This document shows, one piece after another, positions 20,602 to 30,659 of a DNA stretch of 64,000 nt. The translations under genes and the position numbers were made by a program. The notes under the pieces are model-generated. The model did no database searches. It worked only from the letters and a program-made list of their open reading frames with translations, and was not told the origin of the DNA. Origin of the DNA: Rhineura floridana (taxonomy: Eukaryota > Chordata > Lepidosauria > Squamata > Rhineuridae); contig NC_084482.1 of NCBI RefSeq assembly GCF_030035675.1, forward strand, positions 219,441,943 through 219,505,942, given 5' to 3'. Position 1 is the first letter of the stretch; the number at the start of each line of letters is the position of its first letter.

Positions 20602-22542
20602 TTGCGAACTCTGAGGCGGGAGGTGAGACGGCTAGAGCGCCGGTGGCGTAAATCTCGCTCGGAGGACAACCAAACACGTGTTAGAGCTGCTGCTGCTACA
20701 GCCTATCATGTGGCAATAAGGGCAGCAAAAAAAGACTTTTATGCTGCCTCTATTGCGTTGTCAAAGTGTTGTCCCAGGAGGCTCTTCCAAGTGGTCCGGA
20801 GCCTGGTCGGTCCAGTTGTTCCGGAACCGATGGAACAAGACAAGGTCTCCTGTGACGAATTTGCTAAACATTTTGCTGATAAAATCGATCGTATTAAAAG
20901 CGAGATTTCGTACACTGTGGACACAGGAAGTGAGCCAGAGGTGATCAGTGTTGCTCCGGTGGCGTGGGATTGGTTCCAGCTTCTGCCTTCTGAGGAAGTG
21001 GACAAGGTGCTTGCAACCCTAAAGCCAACCACCTGCCTACTTGATCCTTGCCCTTCGTGGCTCATTATGAGCTGCAAAGATAGACTGGGTGAGAGGATCA
21101 GGCTAGTGATAAATACATCGCTAGAAGAGGGAGTAATGCCATCAATGCTCAAGAAGGCGATAATAAAACCAATCTTAAAAAAGCCCTCCTTGGACCCTCG
21201 AGATCTGAATAATTTTCGCCCAGTCTCAAATGTGCCATTCTTAGGCAAGGCAATTGAGCGGGTGGTGGCTAGGCAGTTGCAGGCACACTTGGAGGAAATG
21301 GATTATCTAGATCCATCTCAGTCGGGATTCAGACCGGGGCATGGAACTGAAACAGCCTTGGTAGCCTTGGTAGATGATATGAGAAGGGCATGGGATAGAG
21401 GCGAATGCACCTTCCTTGTCCTCCTCGATCTCTCAGCAGCTTTTGACAGCGTTGACCACGCTATCCTCTTGGATTGCCTGCAGAGGTTAGGTGTGGGGGG
21501 CACTGTACTGCAGCGGTTCCACTCCTTCCTCTCTGGGAGATGCCAAAGGGTAGCATTGGAGGAGGAGGTTTCGGATCCCTGGCCTCTCACTTGTGGGGTG
21601 CCACAGGGTTCTATCCTCTCTCCAATGCTTTTCAACATCTATATAAAGCCGCTGGGAGCAATCATCAGGAGATTTGGGCTGCAGTGTCATCAATATGCGG
21701 ATGACACGCAGCTCTATCTCTCCTTTAAATCTTCACCAAGGTTGGCTGTGGAAACCCTGTCCAAGTGTCTGGAGTCGGTGAGTGGCTGGATGGGAAGGAA
21801 TAAGCTGAAGCTGAATCCTGACAATACCGAGGTGCTGTTGGTGGGTGACAAGGGACGGTTGGGGGACATAGACCTGGTGCTTAATGGAGTACAATTACCC
21901 CTGAAAGACCAGGTCCGTAGCCTGGGGGTCATTCTTGACTCTGAGCTGTCTATGGAAGCTCAGGTTTCGGCTGTGAGCCAGGCAGCTCTGTATCAACTCC
22001 ATCTGATACGGAGGCTGCGCCCCTACCTTCCCAATCATCTGCTCCCACCAGTGCTACATGCCCTGATCACCACTCGCCTTGACTACTGTAATGCGCTCTA
22101 CGTGGGGTTACCCTTGAAAACGGTCCGGAAGTTACAACTGGTACAGAATGCGGCGGCGCGTCTGATTACAGGCAGCCGCCGTCGAGATCATATTACTCCT
22201 CTATTGAAGGAGTTGCATTGGTTACCAGTTGTTTACCGAGCCCAATTCAAGGTGTTGGTTTTGACCTTTAAAACCCTAAACGGTTGTGGCCCAGTGTATC
22301 TGAAGGAGCGCCTCCAGCGTCGACAAGGATGCCGCTCAGCAAGATCAACCTCAGAGAACCTTCTCTGGATCCCACCGGTTAAAACAGCTAAGCTGGTGAG
22401 GACCAGAGAGAGGGCCTTTTCAGTAATGGCCCCCACCCTATGGAACTCTCTCCCAAATGACTTACGCCATGCCCCATCTATGATCAACTTCCGTCGGACT
22501 CTGAAGACCTGGCTTTTTGGGCAGGCTTTTAGGACAGATTAA
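20602..22542 (+). CDS. L2 LINE reverse transcriptase, 646 codons open
   Basis: L2-type reverse transcriptase used to copy LINE RNA into the genome. Visible motifs are FRPVSNVPFLGKAIERVV (residues about 205-222), LVLLDLSAAFDSVDH with Asp276 (motif A), GVPQGSILSPMLFNIY (332-347), YADD at 365-368 (motif C), and the C-terminal block NALYVGLPLKTVRKLQLVQ and LHWLPV. All catalytic aspartates are present. The endonuclease domain normally upstream is absent, and the true start of the polyprotein is lost, so this copy cannot move by itself. The listed start is only the first ATG in the open stretch. Confidence 0.88.
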   Translation: MRTLRREVRRLERRWRKSRSEDNQTRVRAAAATAYHVAIRAAKKDFYAASIALSKCCPRRLFQVVRSLVGPVVPEPMEQDKVSCDEFAKHFADKIDRIKSEISYTVDTGSEPEVISVAPVAWDWFQLLPSEEVDKVLATLKPTTCLLDPCPSWLIMSCKDRLGERIRLVINTSLEEGVMPSMLKKAIIKPILKKPSLDPRDLNNFRPVSNVPFLGKAIERVVARQLQAHLEEMDYLDPSQSGFRPGHGTETALVALVDDMRRAWDRGECTFLVLLDLSAAFDSVDHAILLDCLQRLGVGGTVLQRFHSFLSGRCQRVALEEEVSDPWPLTCGVPQGSILSPMLFNIYIKPLGAIIRRFGLQCHQYADDTQLYLSFKSSPRLAVETLSKCLESVSGWMGRNKLKLNPDNTEVLLVGDKGRLGDIDLVLNGVQLPLKDQVRSLGVILDSELSMEAQVSAVSQAALYQLHLIRRLRPYLPNHLLPPVLHALITTRLDYCNALYVGLPLKTVRKLQLVQNAAARLITGSRRRDHITPLLKELHWLPVVYRAQFKVLVLTFKTLNGCGPVYLKERLQRRQGCRSARSTSENLLWIPPVKTAKLVRTRERAFSVMAPTLWNSLPNDLRHAPSMINFRRTLKTWLFGQAFRTD

Positions 22543-22637
22543 GTTTTTACTGTTTTTAAAATTTTAACTGTTATGTTTCTGTTTTATTGTGTACGTCGCT
22601 CAGAGTGGCTGGACAACCAGCCAGATGAGCGACTAAC

Positions 22638-22641
22638 AAAT

Positions 22642-22692
<51 letters not shown>
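22638..22692. repeat. (AAT)n microsatellite at the L2 3' end
   Basis: About 17 copies of the triplet follow the L2 3' UTR. It fits the simple-repeat tail typical of L2/CR1-type LINEs. Confidence 0.9.
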
Positions 22693-22845
22693 GTGTCGTG
22701 TGCCCGCATTTTCAGAAGACAGAGGTGGAATATGCACTCGAACCAGCAGAACAGGGAGTGTGTTTCTATTTCCAGTATAAAAGAGGTGAATTCTATGTTT
22801 TGGATCACTAGGAAATTGATTAAAAATAAAACTGCCCAAACAATA

Positions 22846-22925
22846 CTGTCTTTTATTTATTTATTTATTACATTTATACCCCGCCTTTCTTTTCATGATT
22901 GAAACCCAAGGCGGCTTAAGATTTC
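22846..22925 (-). mobile_element. LINE 3' UTR scrap (L2-like)
   Basis: TTTATACCCCGCCTTTCTT plus AAGGCGGCTTAAG on the plus strand is the reverse complement of the conserved squamate L2 3' end, with a TTTATTTA run as the tail. Confidence 0.55.
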
Positions 22926-22946
22926 TTTAGGGTATTAATTCTAAAA

Positions 22947-23440
22947 ATGGGCTATGACACAGCCCGTGTGGCTATTTGTCAACGCATTAAAGACGTAGAT
23001 TTTCAACACCACTTGCTCCTGATAAGAAAACATAGGTATAACCCTAGATGTTTCCTTCCCATGCCCTATTTAACCGATTTGACTCTTCCAAAGTATCGAA
23101 GGGCTTTCACTTTGGTGAGAATGAATATTCTCCCCTCTGCCCTTTTGGAGGGCAAGTTCAATAAAGTCCCATATGGAGAAATTGCCCCTGTGGCAATGAA
23201 GAAACGGAAACTAATGTCCATGTTTTATTGTGATGCTCTTTTTACCATGATCTAAGGCAACAGCTAATTTCCCCTATTTTAGTCTCCTTCCCCGGTAGAC
23301 CAGAATCTTTTTATGTCGATTACCTATTGGGTGATTACTCCCCCCAGGTTACGTATAAAGTCGCCAAATATATTGCCGCTTCTATTTCTTGTAGGAAAGC
23401 ATTGATCAAATCCTTGTAAAAACTGATTGCATGTATGTTG
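22947..23440 (+). mobile_element. C-terminal piece of a LINE ORF2-like protein, clade uncertain
   Basis: The frame at 22947-23255 contains LTLPKYRRAFTLVRMNILPS and ALLEGKFNKVPY, and the following sequence contains FPGRP and a YLLGD-like segment in other frames. This pattern is typical of the far C-terminus (after reverse transcriptase) of a family of squamate LINE proteins, with a degraded Cys-rich motif between. It is broken by at least one frame change. Clade assignment is not secure. Confidence 0.4.
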
Positions 23441-23480
23441 CCGACATATTTTACTTGTTTGTATTTATATGTATCTGGTC

Positions 23481-23818
23481 TAGGGTTGCCAGGTCCATGG
23501 CCTGAGACTGATCCTGTATCTTTAGGAGAAGAGAAGGTCAGCCAAGTGCAGGTGTTCTTGCAACTCTGTAATGGGAAAAACCACCAGGTGGAATTCTCCC
23601 TCCCCCCTCCACAACTTTTAAAGATACAGAAGACCTCTTGGAGGCCGGGCCTGGCAACCAAGAGGTCTTCTGTATCTTTAAAAGGTGTGCAGGGGGAAGG
23701 GAGAATTCCACCTTGTGGTTTTTCCCATTACAGTATTGCAAGAACACCTGCACTTGGCTGACTTTCTCTTCTCCTAAAGATACAGGATCAGTCTCAGGCC
23801 AAGAACCTGGCAACCCTA
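23481..23818. mobile_element. hAT-type foldback element with perfect 8-bp target duplication
   Basis: A 338-bp near-perfect palindrome. The left end TAGGGTTGCCAGGT and the right end ACCTGGCAACCCTA are exact complements, and the arms stay paired to a centre near 23650. ATCTGGTC is present on both sides (23473-23480 and 23819-23826), the 8-bp duplication expected of hAT transposition. No transposase is encoded, so it depends on another element. Confidence 0.88.
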
Positions 23819-23854
23819 ATCTGGTCTATGACTGAAATAAATTATATTGATATT

Positions 23855-24130
23855 GATTTCTTTAGGGAAATCAGTGGTGTGAATTCTCTTGGAATACTGT
23901 GTATGGTTCTGGTTGTCTCATCTTGAAAAAGATATTGTAGAGCTGGAAACGATTCAGAAAACAGCACCCAAAATGATCAAGGGCCCTGGACAACTCCCAT
24001 ATCAGGTCTTTTTAGTTTAGTTTAGTTTTTTAGTTGAGAGAAAAGAGACAAAACTGGGGGGGGGGCATGATAGAGGTGTATAGGATTATGCATGATGTGG
24101 ATGTCTGCCCATTTTTGTCCCTGGCACCGC
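23855..24130 (+). mobile_element. CR1 LINE coding fragment
   Basis: Reads as a degraded CR1 segment (HLEKDIVELETIQKTAPKMI, then GPGQLPYQ), ending near a G-run at 24058 and an IMHDVD-like piece. It is 5'- and 3'-truncated. Confidence 0.6.
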
Positions 24131-24239
24131 TCACCACTGAGATGTGGCCCCAATGGCGGCGCAGAAGGGAAGTGATCCTTGTGAAAAAGCTTTCATACCC
24201 CTTCGGTAAAAGAAAGTTCACAAGTAACTACTCCTAGCA

Positions 24240-25180
24240 TGTTCACATACATCCTAAAAGAATACCTTGGTCCTGGACCCTGATCCTATGAAGGTGCTTT
24301 GTCAGTTAAAGACCAAGGTCAGATTTCCCCCACGCTGACCCATGTCAGAACCAGGGAGCCACTTCCGTGAATTCTTGTAAAAATGGTTTTCCCCAGCTCT
24401 GCTCCTGAGTCGCACAGAGGCTCTGAGATGTTGCCAAAGCAATGTTTTCCCCCCTTATAATTACTCTTCTTCTTGCCAAAGCTCCAGGGATTTCGCCAAA
24501 GATTGCCTGTGAGAGCAATTGTGTAAACATCAGAATCAAGGGCAAAGTGCGGTAACTTCTTGCTCTCTGTCTCAAAGGTTTGATGCATGACATATCCCCT
24601 GGGCTACTGAGAGCCTCTCATTTCCATTCCCACATGCCCAGAATGATCCTGGGTTTGTTTGAGCACTTGATCAGATCCGGTCTCTGAAGGGATCAACATC
24701 TGAGACACCTGACCTGCTGTTTTCTTCTTCTTTTCAATATACAGTGACTCTGGGCAACTTCTAGTTCCTCAACAACAACTTTGGCTTCCTTCCCCCCCCC
24801 CCATCAGATCTATTTACCTTTTTCAAAAAACAGACTCTGCTAACCTCTCTTGAGCCCAAGAAGTCCCCCCACCCCAGGCAATCTCTTCATTCTGGTTTCA
24901 CACATCTGCCCTGGCCTCTCCCAACAATGTCATGACTTCTCCCATGAGATATTTGTTCCAACAAACCCTCACAGCTTCAGCTGCAGCCAAGAGGCCATTT
25001 CCCACTCTTCTTCCTTGAAAGCCCCCCATTCCTGCTTCCCCCATTTAGCCTAACTGCCCCCCAGCTGCCCCCTTCTTCCACATTCCAATCCCCTTAGCAA
25101 CAGTTGCTAAGGCTGCCCAGAACGGCCTCACCCTTACCCACTCACATTTTATTTAACTCCAGAGAACTAGCCTTGATGGG
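24240..25180. other. Stretch without recognisable gene
   Basis: I see no supported gene, repeat family or splice structure here beyond short C-runs near 24792 and low-complexity TTC. It may be old, unrecognisable transposon sequence. Confidence 0.3.
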
Positions 25181-25184
25181 ATGC

Positions 25185-25345
25185 TTGCTTCGTCTTTCTC
25201 TTTTGGATTTAATCTGTTTCGTAAGGGTTAAGTACCTGTTTAATATGACCGAGTGGATCCAGGGTGTGGCCAATGCATCTTTGCGGGAGGGAGTGGTCCC
25301 AGCCACCTGAAAGAGGTGGTGATCCTCAAAAAGCCCTCCCTGGAC
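25185..25345 (+). mobile_element. L2 LINE fragment
   Basis: WIQGVANASLREGVVPAT followed by a KKPSLD-like end aligns with INTSLEEGVMPSMLKKAIIK...KKPSLD of the L2 at 20602. It is a short, internal, broken piece. Confidence 0.6.
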
Positions 25346-25462
25346 TGGGGATGGGTGGGAATTCCCATTCAGTTCGCATTTCAAGCTGGATTTATCAAAT
25401 ACACAAGTTCCAACACAATATGTGAACTGAAACACAGCGACCCTTCGAAATTGGCGCATATT

Positions 25463-25558
25463 TGAATTTTGTGAAGCAGTTTGCCAAGCAATGTTTACAA
25501 AAATACATACATTAGTGGAATGTGTGCCCCAAAAATGAATATACGAGTGGAGAAATAA
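25463..25558. repeat. Junction block shared with 51504-51715
   Basis: GTGAAGCAGTTTGCCAA and AATGTGTGCCCCAAAAATGA recur at the end of unit B. There they are split by a small hairpin element. The block marks where the duplicated unit resumes after the A-only insertions. Confidence 0.6.
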
Positions 25559-25559
25559 C

Positions 25560-26770
25560 GTGCAGAGATGCACTGGCTGGTGCTCCCAGAAAGGGAACAG
25601 GTCTGCAACACACACACCCCTCCCGTCGCTGCTCTTTGAAGCAGCCCCCACAGCCCCATTCGACCCCCTGGCATCGGAAGCTGCAAGGAGCAGCGTGGGG
25701 CAGCTTGCAAAGGGCTCAGGCAGACTGTGCCTCCCTCTGAGGAAGAGGCACCTGCAGCCCCATTTAGGAGGCCCTCCTTGTCCCCCCATACACTGAATGA
25801 CCCCTATGTTGCACCTACCTATTTATTTATTTATATCTCATTTTTCCTCCAAGTGGCACCCGTAACGTGGGGGCAAATGCACAAGCGCAGGCTCCCTTCA
25901 TGCCAGTCCCAGCCCCACACCCTCCCCCCTTTTGAATGGAGACCCCCGTCTTCCTGTCCCCTTCTCTATTGTGCCCCCCTTTCTGATGAAGACTTCCTGC
26001 TGCCGGTGGGGGAAGGAGGGGAACTCGAGGGGGGTTGCATTTGCACCCCTCCCCAACAGACAGGAGGGAGAAACATTTTGGCAGTGGGGGGGGGCGGAAG
26101 CAGCTCTTGCCACTCAGTCCTCCGATGGGTTAAGGAAAAGAGTTCTGGTTCCCAGAGCGGCAGGAAGTCTTCATCACAGGGAGGGGGAAGAATATTGAAG
26201 GGGAAGTGAGTCTTCATTTATATTCCGGGTAATCAGGCCCAGAGAGGAGGAGGCTGGAGTGTGCAGAGGACAAAGAGGTGCAACGGGGGGGGGCGGCGGC
26301 GGCGGATTTGGTATTTTTGTGGGGGGGAGTGGGGAAAGGGGGGAAGAGCCCCACTCCCCCCTTTCCCTCTGGGGGTCCCTGGTGCATTCAGTCCATTTGC
26401 AAAGGGGGTCTGAAGTGCCGCGGGGTTTGCCTTGCAAGGCCCTCTTGGAAGCCAGAGCCCGGGCAAGGGGATGCAGCTCTGCAGGAGGGAACTTGGGGGG
26501 TGGCTGTGTGTTGGGGGGTTGGTGTCCTGTGTTGGTTTTGAGTGCCACAGGTGGAGAAGGGCAGCTGCCTTTGCAGTTCCTGGGCCTGATGGGACTGGTG
26601 GGGGGAGGGAAGAGAAGGAAGATTTGCTTTGTGGGAGGGGGAGGGGGTTGATGGAAGAGCCCCCCCTTCCCTCTGGGAATCCATAGAAAGTGGGGGGAGG
26701 CTGATCCACGCAGTCCAGCTGCAAAGTGTGGCCAATACTGTTTCCACTGAAGCTGCCCCCCCAACCCAAG
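25560..26770 (+). promoter_or_regulatory. Orphan copy of the GC-rich upstream block (copy 2)
   Basis: It matches 7150-8270 over most of its length, including the (ATTT)n tract, the GCCGGTGGGGGAAGGAGGG run and the CCCGGGCAAGGGGATGCAG segment. Small frames on both strands are composition artefacts. Unlike copies 1 and 3, no leader or KRAB-A exon follows; an L2 element lies downstream instead. It is likely the remains of a further unit whose gene body was lost. Confidence 0.5.
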
Positions 26771-26924
26771 TTTGTTTTTCCTAACAGCTAGAGTCATTGC
26801 TTAAGTAGCAGCATATCGTAATTGGTCCAGTGACAGTGTTGTTGCGATGACAAAGGGGTATGTACGTCAAACTGTATCTCACGCTGTGAGCTCCTTGAAG
26901 GAAGGCCTGGGTAAATATAGAGAT

Positions 26925-28115
26925 ATAGATGGGAGAGGTCATCAGGCGATTTGGAGTACAATGCCATCAATATGCCGATGACACTCAGCAATATCTCTCC
27001 CTACCACCTGATTGCAGGGAGGGAGTGCTCATCCTAAAACACTGCCTGGAGGCTGTGAAGGGCTGGATGTGGGCTAACAAACTGAAACTTAATCCAGACA
27101 CGACGGAAGTACTTCTGGTCAAGGGAAAAACTGCACCAGGGATGGGGTTGCAACCTGTTCTGGATGGGGTTGCAGTCCCCTTGAAGGAGCAGGTCCGCAG
27201 TTTGGGAGTCCTCCTGGATCCTGCCCTGCTGCTTGAATATCAGGTGGCTGCGGTAGCCAGGAGTGCTTTTGGCCAACTCAAAATGGTTTACCAGTTGTGT
27301 CCGTTCCTGGAAGCAGTTGACTTGGCCACAGTGACACATGCATTGGTGACATTGAGGCTTGATTACTGTAACGCACTCTATGTGGGGCTGCCTTTGAAAA
27401 TGGTTTGGAAATTGCAGTTGGTTCAAAATGCAGCAGCCAGAATGTTAACTAGAGCATAGTGTAGGGAGCATATTCCCCCTGTGCTTTTTCGACTCCACTG
27501 GCTCCCGATTAGTTTCTGGGCCCGATTAAAAGTGCTGGTTCTGACCTTTAAAGCCCTAAACGGCCTTGGACCAATGTACCTGAGGGACCACTTATGCCCA
27601 TATGTACCTGCTCGGGATTTAAGATCATCTGCCTCTGGTCTCCTCTGCCTGCCTGGAGTGAAAGATGTTAAACTGACAGGCACGCGGGAGAGAGCTTTTT
27701 CAGCTGTGGCCCCCAAGCTTTGGAATACCCTACCCCAAGAAGTCCACTCTGCTCCCTCCCTGATGGTTTTCTGGAGACTTCTGAAAACGATTTTGTTCCG
27801 GAGAGCCTTTGGGAGGGACTGAAGGTAGAGTCTGAGACTGATTTTATGCCTTCTACGTTAAATTTCACCTTTGTAGTCCCCTTTAGTACCACTCCCTATA
27901 TGTGTGTGTGTGTGTGTATAGTATTTTATGTATTTTAATTGTATTTTATGTATTTTAATTGTATTTTATGTATTTTAATTTGTTTTAATGTTTTTGTGAT
28001 TTCATTTTTTACAATTTTATTATGTACGTGTTTGATTTTATTTTTGTAAGCCGTCCTGAGCGCCCTATTATAGGGTAGAAGGGTGGGATAGAAATATTGT
28101 AAATAAATAAATAAA
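26925..28115 (+). mobile_element. L2-clade LINE, 3' half
   Basis: It begins just before the YADD motif (GVQCHQYADDTQ) and continues through LVQNAAARMLTR. A stop at 27457-27459 and a frame change separate this from the final block (LHWLPI, LKVLVLTFKALNGLGPMYL to RRAFGRD, ending 27822). The 3' UTR carries GCCGTCCTGAGCGCCC and an AAATAAATAAATAAA tail. It is 5'-truncated inside the reverse transcriptase. Confidence 0.85.
27901..27985. repeat. (TG)n and 20-bp tandem repeat in L2 3' UTR
   Basis: A TGTGTGTG run is followed by about three copies of a 20-bp unit of the form GTATTTTATGTATTTTAATT. Confidence 0.8.
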
Positions 28116-28214
28116 ATAAATATATAGATATATTCACTAATAGGCAAAAAACATGCCCATAGCCAACAGATATTTATATCAGGCTTCAAAAAGCAGGGAA
28201 ACTGGGCAGGTATA

Positions 28215-28276
28215 GTGAATGCACTGGGGGGAGGAGACCTGGGTGGGCACTGGGGGGAGGAGACCTGGGTGGGCAC
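28215..28276. repeat. Two-copy 29-bp tandem repeat
   Basis: GCACTGGGGGGAGGAGACC plus CTGGGTGG is present twice and starts a third time. It lies at the left edge of the block shared with unit A. Confidence 0.7.
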
Positions 28277-29215
28277 TGGGTAGAGGGGAAGCCCCTTTCC
28301 AAAAGGAAAACATTGTGAACAGTATCATTGCTTTTCAGCCTTTTCCCCATCTTTTTATTCTACAGCAGGCACATGTAGCCTTCCACCCAAATTTAAACCA
28401 AAGTTGCCCCTGGCCACATCCACACCAGGCCTTTATTTCACTTTGGATGGCCATGACTTCTCCCAAAGAATCCTGGGAAGTGTAGTTAGTGAAGGGTGCT
28501 GAGAGTTACTAGGAGGCGCCCTGTTCCCCTCACAGACTTTCAGTCAGAGCGGCTGACTGTTGAACCATTCTGGCCACTGGAGCTCTGTCAGTGGAATAGC
28601 AGTCTCCTCTCAGCACCCTTCACAAACTACACTTCCCAGGATTCTCTGGGGGAAGCCATGCCTGTCTCACATGAAATCAAGGTTTGGTGTGGGTGTGGCC
28701 CCCTGAGTAGGCAAGCCCAGCAGCTGTGAGTCTGGCTTTTAGAACACTGACAGTTGGCCCTTACTAAGCTTGCCCGACACTGTCTTTCAGTTCAATGCAA
28801 AATGTCTTCAATTAATTAAAAATCAGCCAGGCATTTTTTTTAACTTTGAAACTGCAGAAGATGAAGGTCAGAGTATGGGGCAAGGTCAGTAATAGGATTA
28901 CAGGTACCCTGTAAACATGGGTGATTTTTAATTAATTTCAACAGATTATGAGAACTCTAACAAAAATGTGCAATAGGTGTCTGGGTTTTTTCTCTCTCTT
29001 TTTACCCTTTGAACTCTTGATTCTCTCTGACTGTTTTGTGTAGTGCCATGGAAATTGGGAGGGTTGTTAAGCAAACATTTCTGAGTTCAGGACTATAAGT
29101 TTTGTAAGGTTCTGTTTGAAATGAGCTTATGGGAAGCATCAGATTGGCGTGGGGGTATTTTCAATTTAACATTGAGGAATGCGAAAAATCCATGCTAACT
29201 ATAGTATACAACCGC
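28275..29215. repeat. Upstream block of unit B, paralog of 5515-6485
   Basis: About 940 bp align with unit A, including the foldback element and the AT-rich stretch. The alignment ends at about 29215, where unrelated sequence begins in B. Confidence 0.75.
28405..28704. mobile_element. Foldback (MITE-like) element, copy in unit B
   Basis: Same ends and inner arms as 5650-5946 (GGCCACATCCACACCAGG; AACTACACTTCCCAGGATTC). Present in both units, hence older than the duplication. Confidence 0.65.
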
Positions 29216-29399
29216 TCTCATGGCGGTATTACATATATTTATATATATATAAAGGATACCCTCGCTCTTTCTCTGATTGGTGCACGAGAGCGACGTTGGT
29301 GTCGTCACTCCTTGGGAACGTCGCTTGAGTATGAGGAGATCTGAGGCAGTGGTTGAGTATCCTTTTCCATATTCTCCAATAGCTAAGGAAATCCTGATA

Positions 29400-29600
29400 A
29401 GCACAACCTTAAGACCTTTTTATTTCAGTTAGCTTTTGAATTGTAATGTGTGATCTACTGTATATTTCTTATAATGTTTTATAACTTGTTTGGTATGTTA
29501 TACTGTACTATGTTGTTTTATTATGCTATTGTTTGCCGCTTAGAATTCCTTGGAACTGAAGCGGGATATAAACTTTTTAAATAAATAAATAAATAAACCT
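29400..29600 (+). mobile_element. LINE 3' UTR fragment
   Basis: GTTTGCCGCTTAGAATTCC, GGGATATAAACTTTT and the tail AAATAAATAAATAAA have the form of an L2/CR1-type 3' end. No coding sequence precedes it. Confidence 0.5.
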
Positions 29601-29624
29601 GCTATGGAACCCCCAGTTCACTGC

Positions 29625-29905
29625 ATAGGATTCTGGCGATAGAGATGCCAACAGATCCAGAAGCATTGTCTAAAAGGGAGAACTTTTGGATATACTTTCT
29701 GGACACATTGGCACCACATGGCCTGAACCTGGAGGACAGTACCAGCATCGCTTAGCTTCTGCAAATGAAGCCCCTCTGAGCGTTCCATCCTCAAAGCTCT
29801 ATAACTGCCACCTTGTAACAGCATTTGTATGTTAGCAGCTGATGAAGGTGGAAGCTGAAACGTTTTGTTAATACAATAAAAACCTCTGTTTTGTTAATTA
29901 CATTC
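29625..29905 (+). mobile_element. PLE 3' fragment with hammerhead-like motif
   Basis: Translates to the C-terminus of the PLE endonuclease (IEMPTDPEALSKRENFWIY, TLAPHGLNLEDSTSIA, stop at about 29753). The 3' UTR of the same family as the copy at 36693 follows. CTGATGA at 29839-29845 and GAAAC at 29857-29861 flank a weak stem II, then GTTTTGTTAATAC. It is strongly 5'-truncated. Confidence 0.8.
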
Positions 29906-30009
29906 ATATATTTTTAGGTGATTAACAGAATCCTTATAGGGATCCAGAGCAAACTTGAGTGAAGTTCTGTTTATTGCTTTCAAAACTCTCTCTCTCTCCC
30001 CCTGCATAC

Positions 30010-30530
30010 AGTACGGCCCCACTCATGCAGCAGGTTAGATACCAGACCCCCGCCAAAAAGCGGATCAGCTATAGTGCGGGGATCTGGAACCTGACCGGCT
30101 GATCGTGATGGAGGAGAAGACGCTACAGCTGATCTCCCCCTCCTCCGGCAGCTCGAGCGCGGGAGTCTGATCGCTTCGAGGAGGAGAAGATCAGTTTGAG
30201 CGCGCTACATCTGATCTTCCCCTCCTCCGGCACGATCAGCTCCAGTGCGGGAGTCTGATCACGCCAGAAGAGGAGATAAGCTGTAGCGCACTACAGCTGA
30301 TCTTCCCCTCCTCCGGCACGATCTGCTCCAGTGCGGGAGTCTGATCACGCCAGAAGAGGAGATGCGCTGTAGCACACTACAGCTGATCTTCCCCTCCTCC
30401 GGCAAGATCAGCAGGACCGCGGGGAGCTCCAGCCCCCCCTCCAGCTGAATGCTGCTCTGGCACCGTATTAGCGGAATGCTGAAAAGCAGGGCGCCGAGAA
30501 GCGGAGCTCTACTGTGTATATGTGTGTGTG
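30010..30530. mobile_element. GC-rich foldback element with internal minisatellite
   Basis: The left end (ACAGTACGGCCCCAC) and right end (complement of GCGGAGCTCTACTGTGT) are imperfect inverted copies of the same end sequence seen in the element at 38568-38745. Internal AAAAAGCGG and GCTGAAAAGCAGGGCG motifs agree. No transposase is present. AT-rich flanks suggest TA target preference. Confidence 0.6.
30123..30430. repeat. 86-bp minisatellite, nearly four copies
   Basis: The units start at about 30123, 30205, 30291 and 30377, each beginning CTACA(G/T)CTGATCT and containing CCCTCCTCCGGCA and GCGGGAGTCTGATC. The spacing is 82, 86 and 86 bp. It has expanded inside the GC-rich foldback element. 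Confidence 0.85.
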
Positions 30531-30659
30531 TATATAATAGATAAAAATATAATAAGTAAATCAACTTATTATCTCAGTCGCTCAAGCTGCAACCCTATAC
30601 AGTAGGTGAATTCACTGTTGAGCTTTCTACCATGTGTGCCACCTGCTCAACTCGGAGCA

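Larger units (their letters stand above)
20275..22692 (+). mobile_element. L2-clade LINE, 5'-truncated, present in A only
   Basis: It interrupts the flank shared with B (junction near 20275, between 51495 and 51504 in B coordinates). The 5' portion up to about 20600 is LINE coding sequence with frame breaks; the endonuclease is missing. A long open frame follows, then a short 3' UTR ending in (AAT)n. The largely open frame and absence from B suggest a fairly recent insertion. Confidence 0.85.

Noticed and set aside
24240-25180. A hidden host gene between the hAT element and the L2 scrap
   Set aside because: Only short frames without codon bias, motif or splice structure are visible.
29251-29366. 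Short element bounded by AAAGGATACCCTC and GAGTATCCTTTT
   Set aside because: The inverted match is only about ten bases with a mismatch and there is no target duplication. Chance is a fair explanation.
30123-30430. Regular 86-bp repeats as a possible CRISPR or satellite locus
   Set aside because: There are no unique spacers between identical short repeats; the whole unit repeats. Kept as a minisatellite only.
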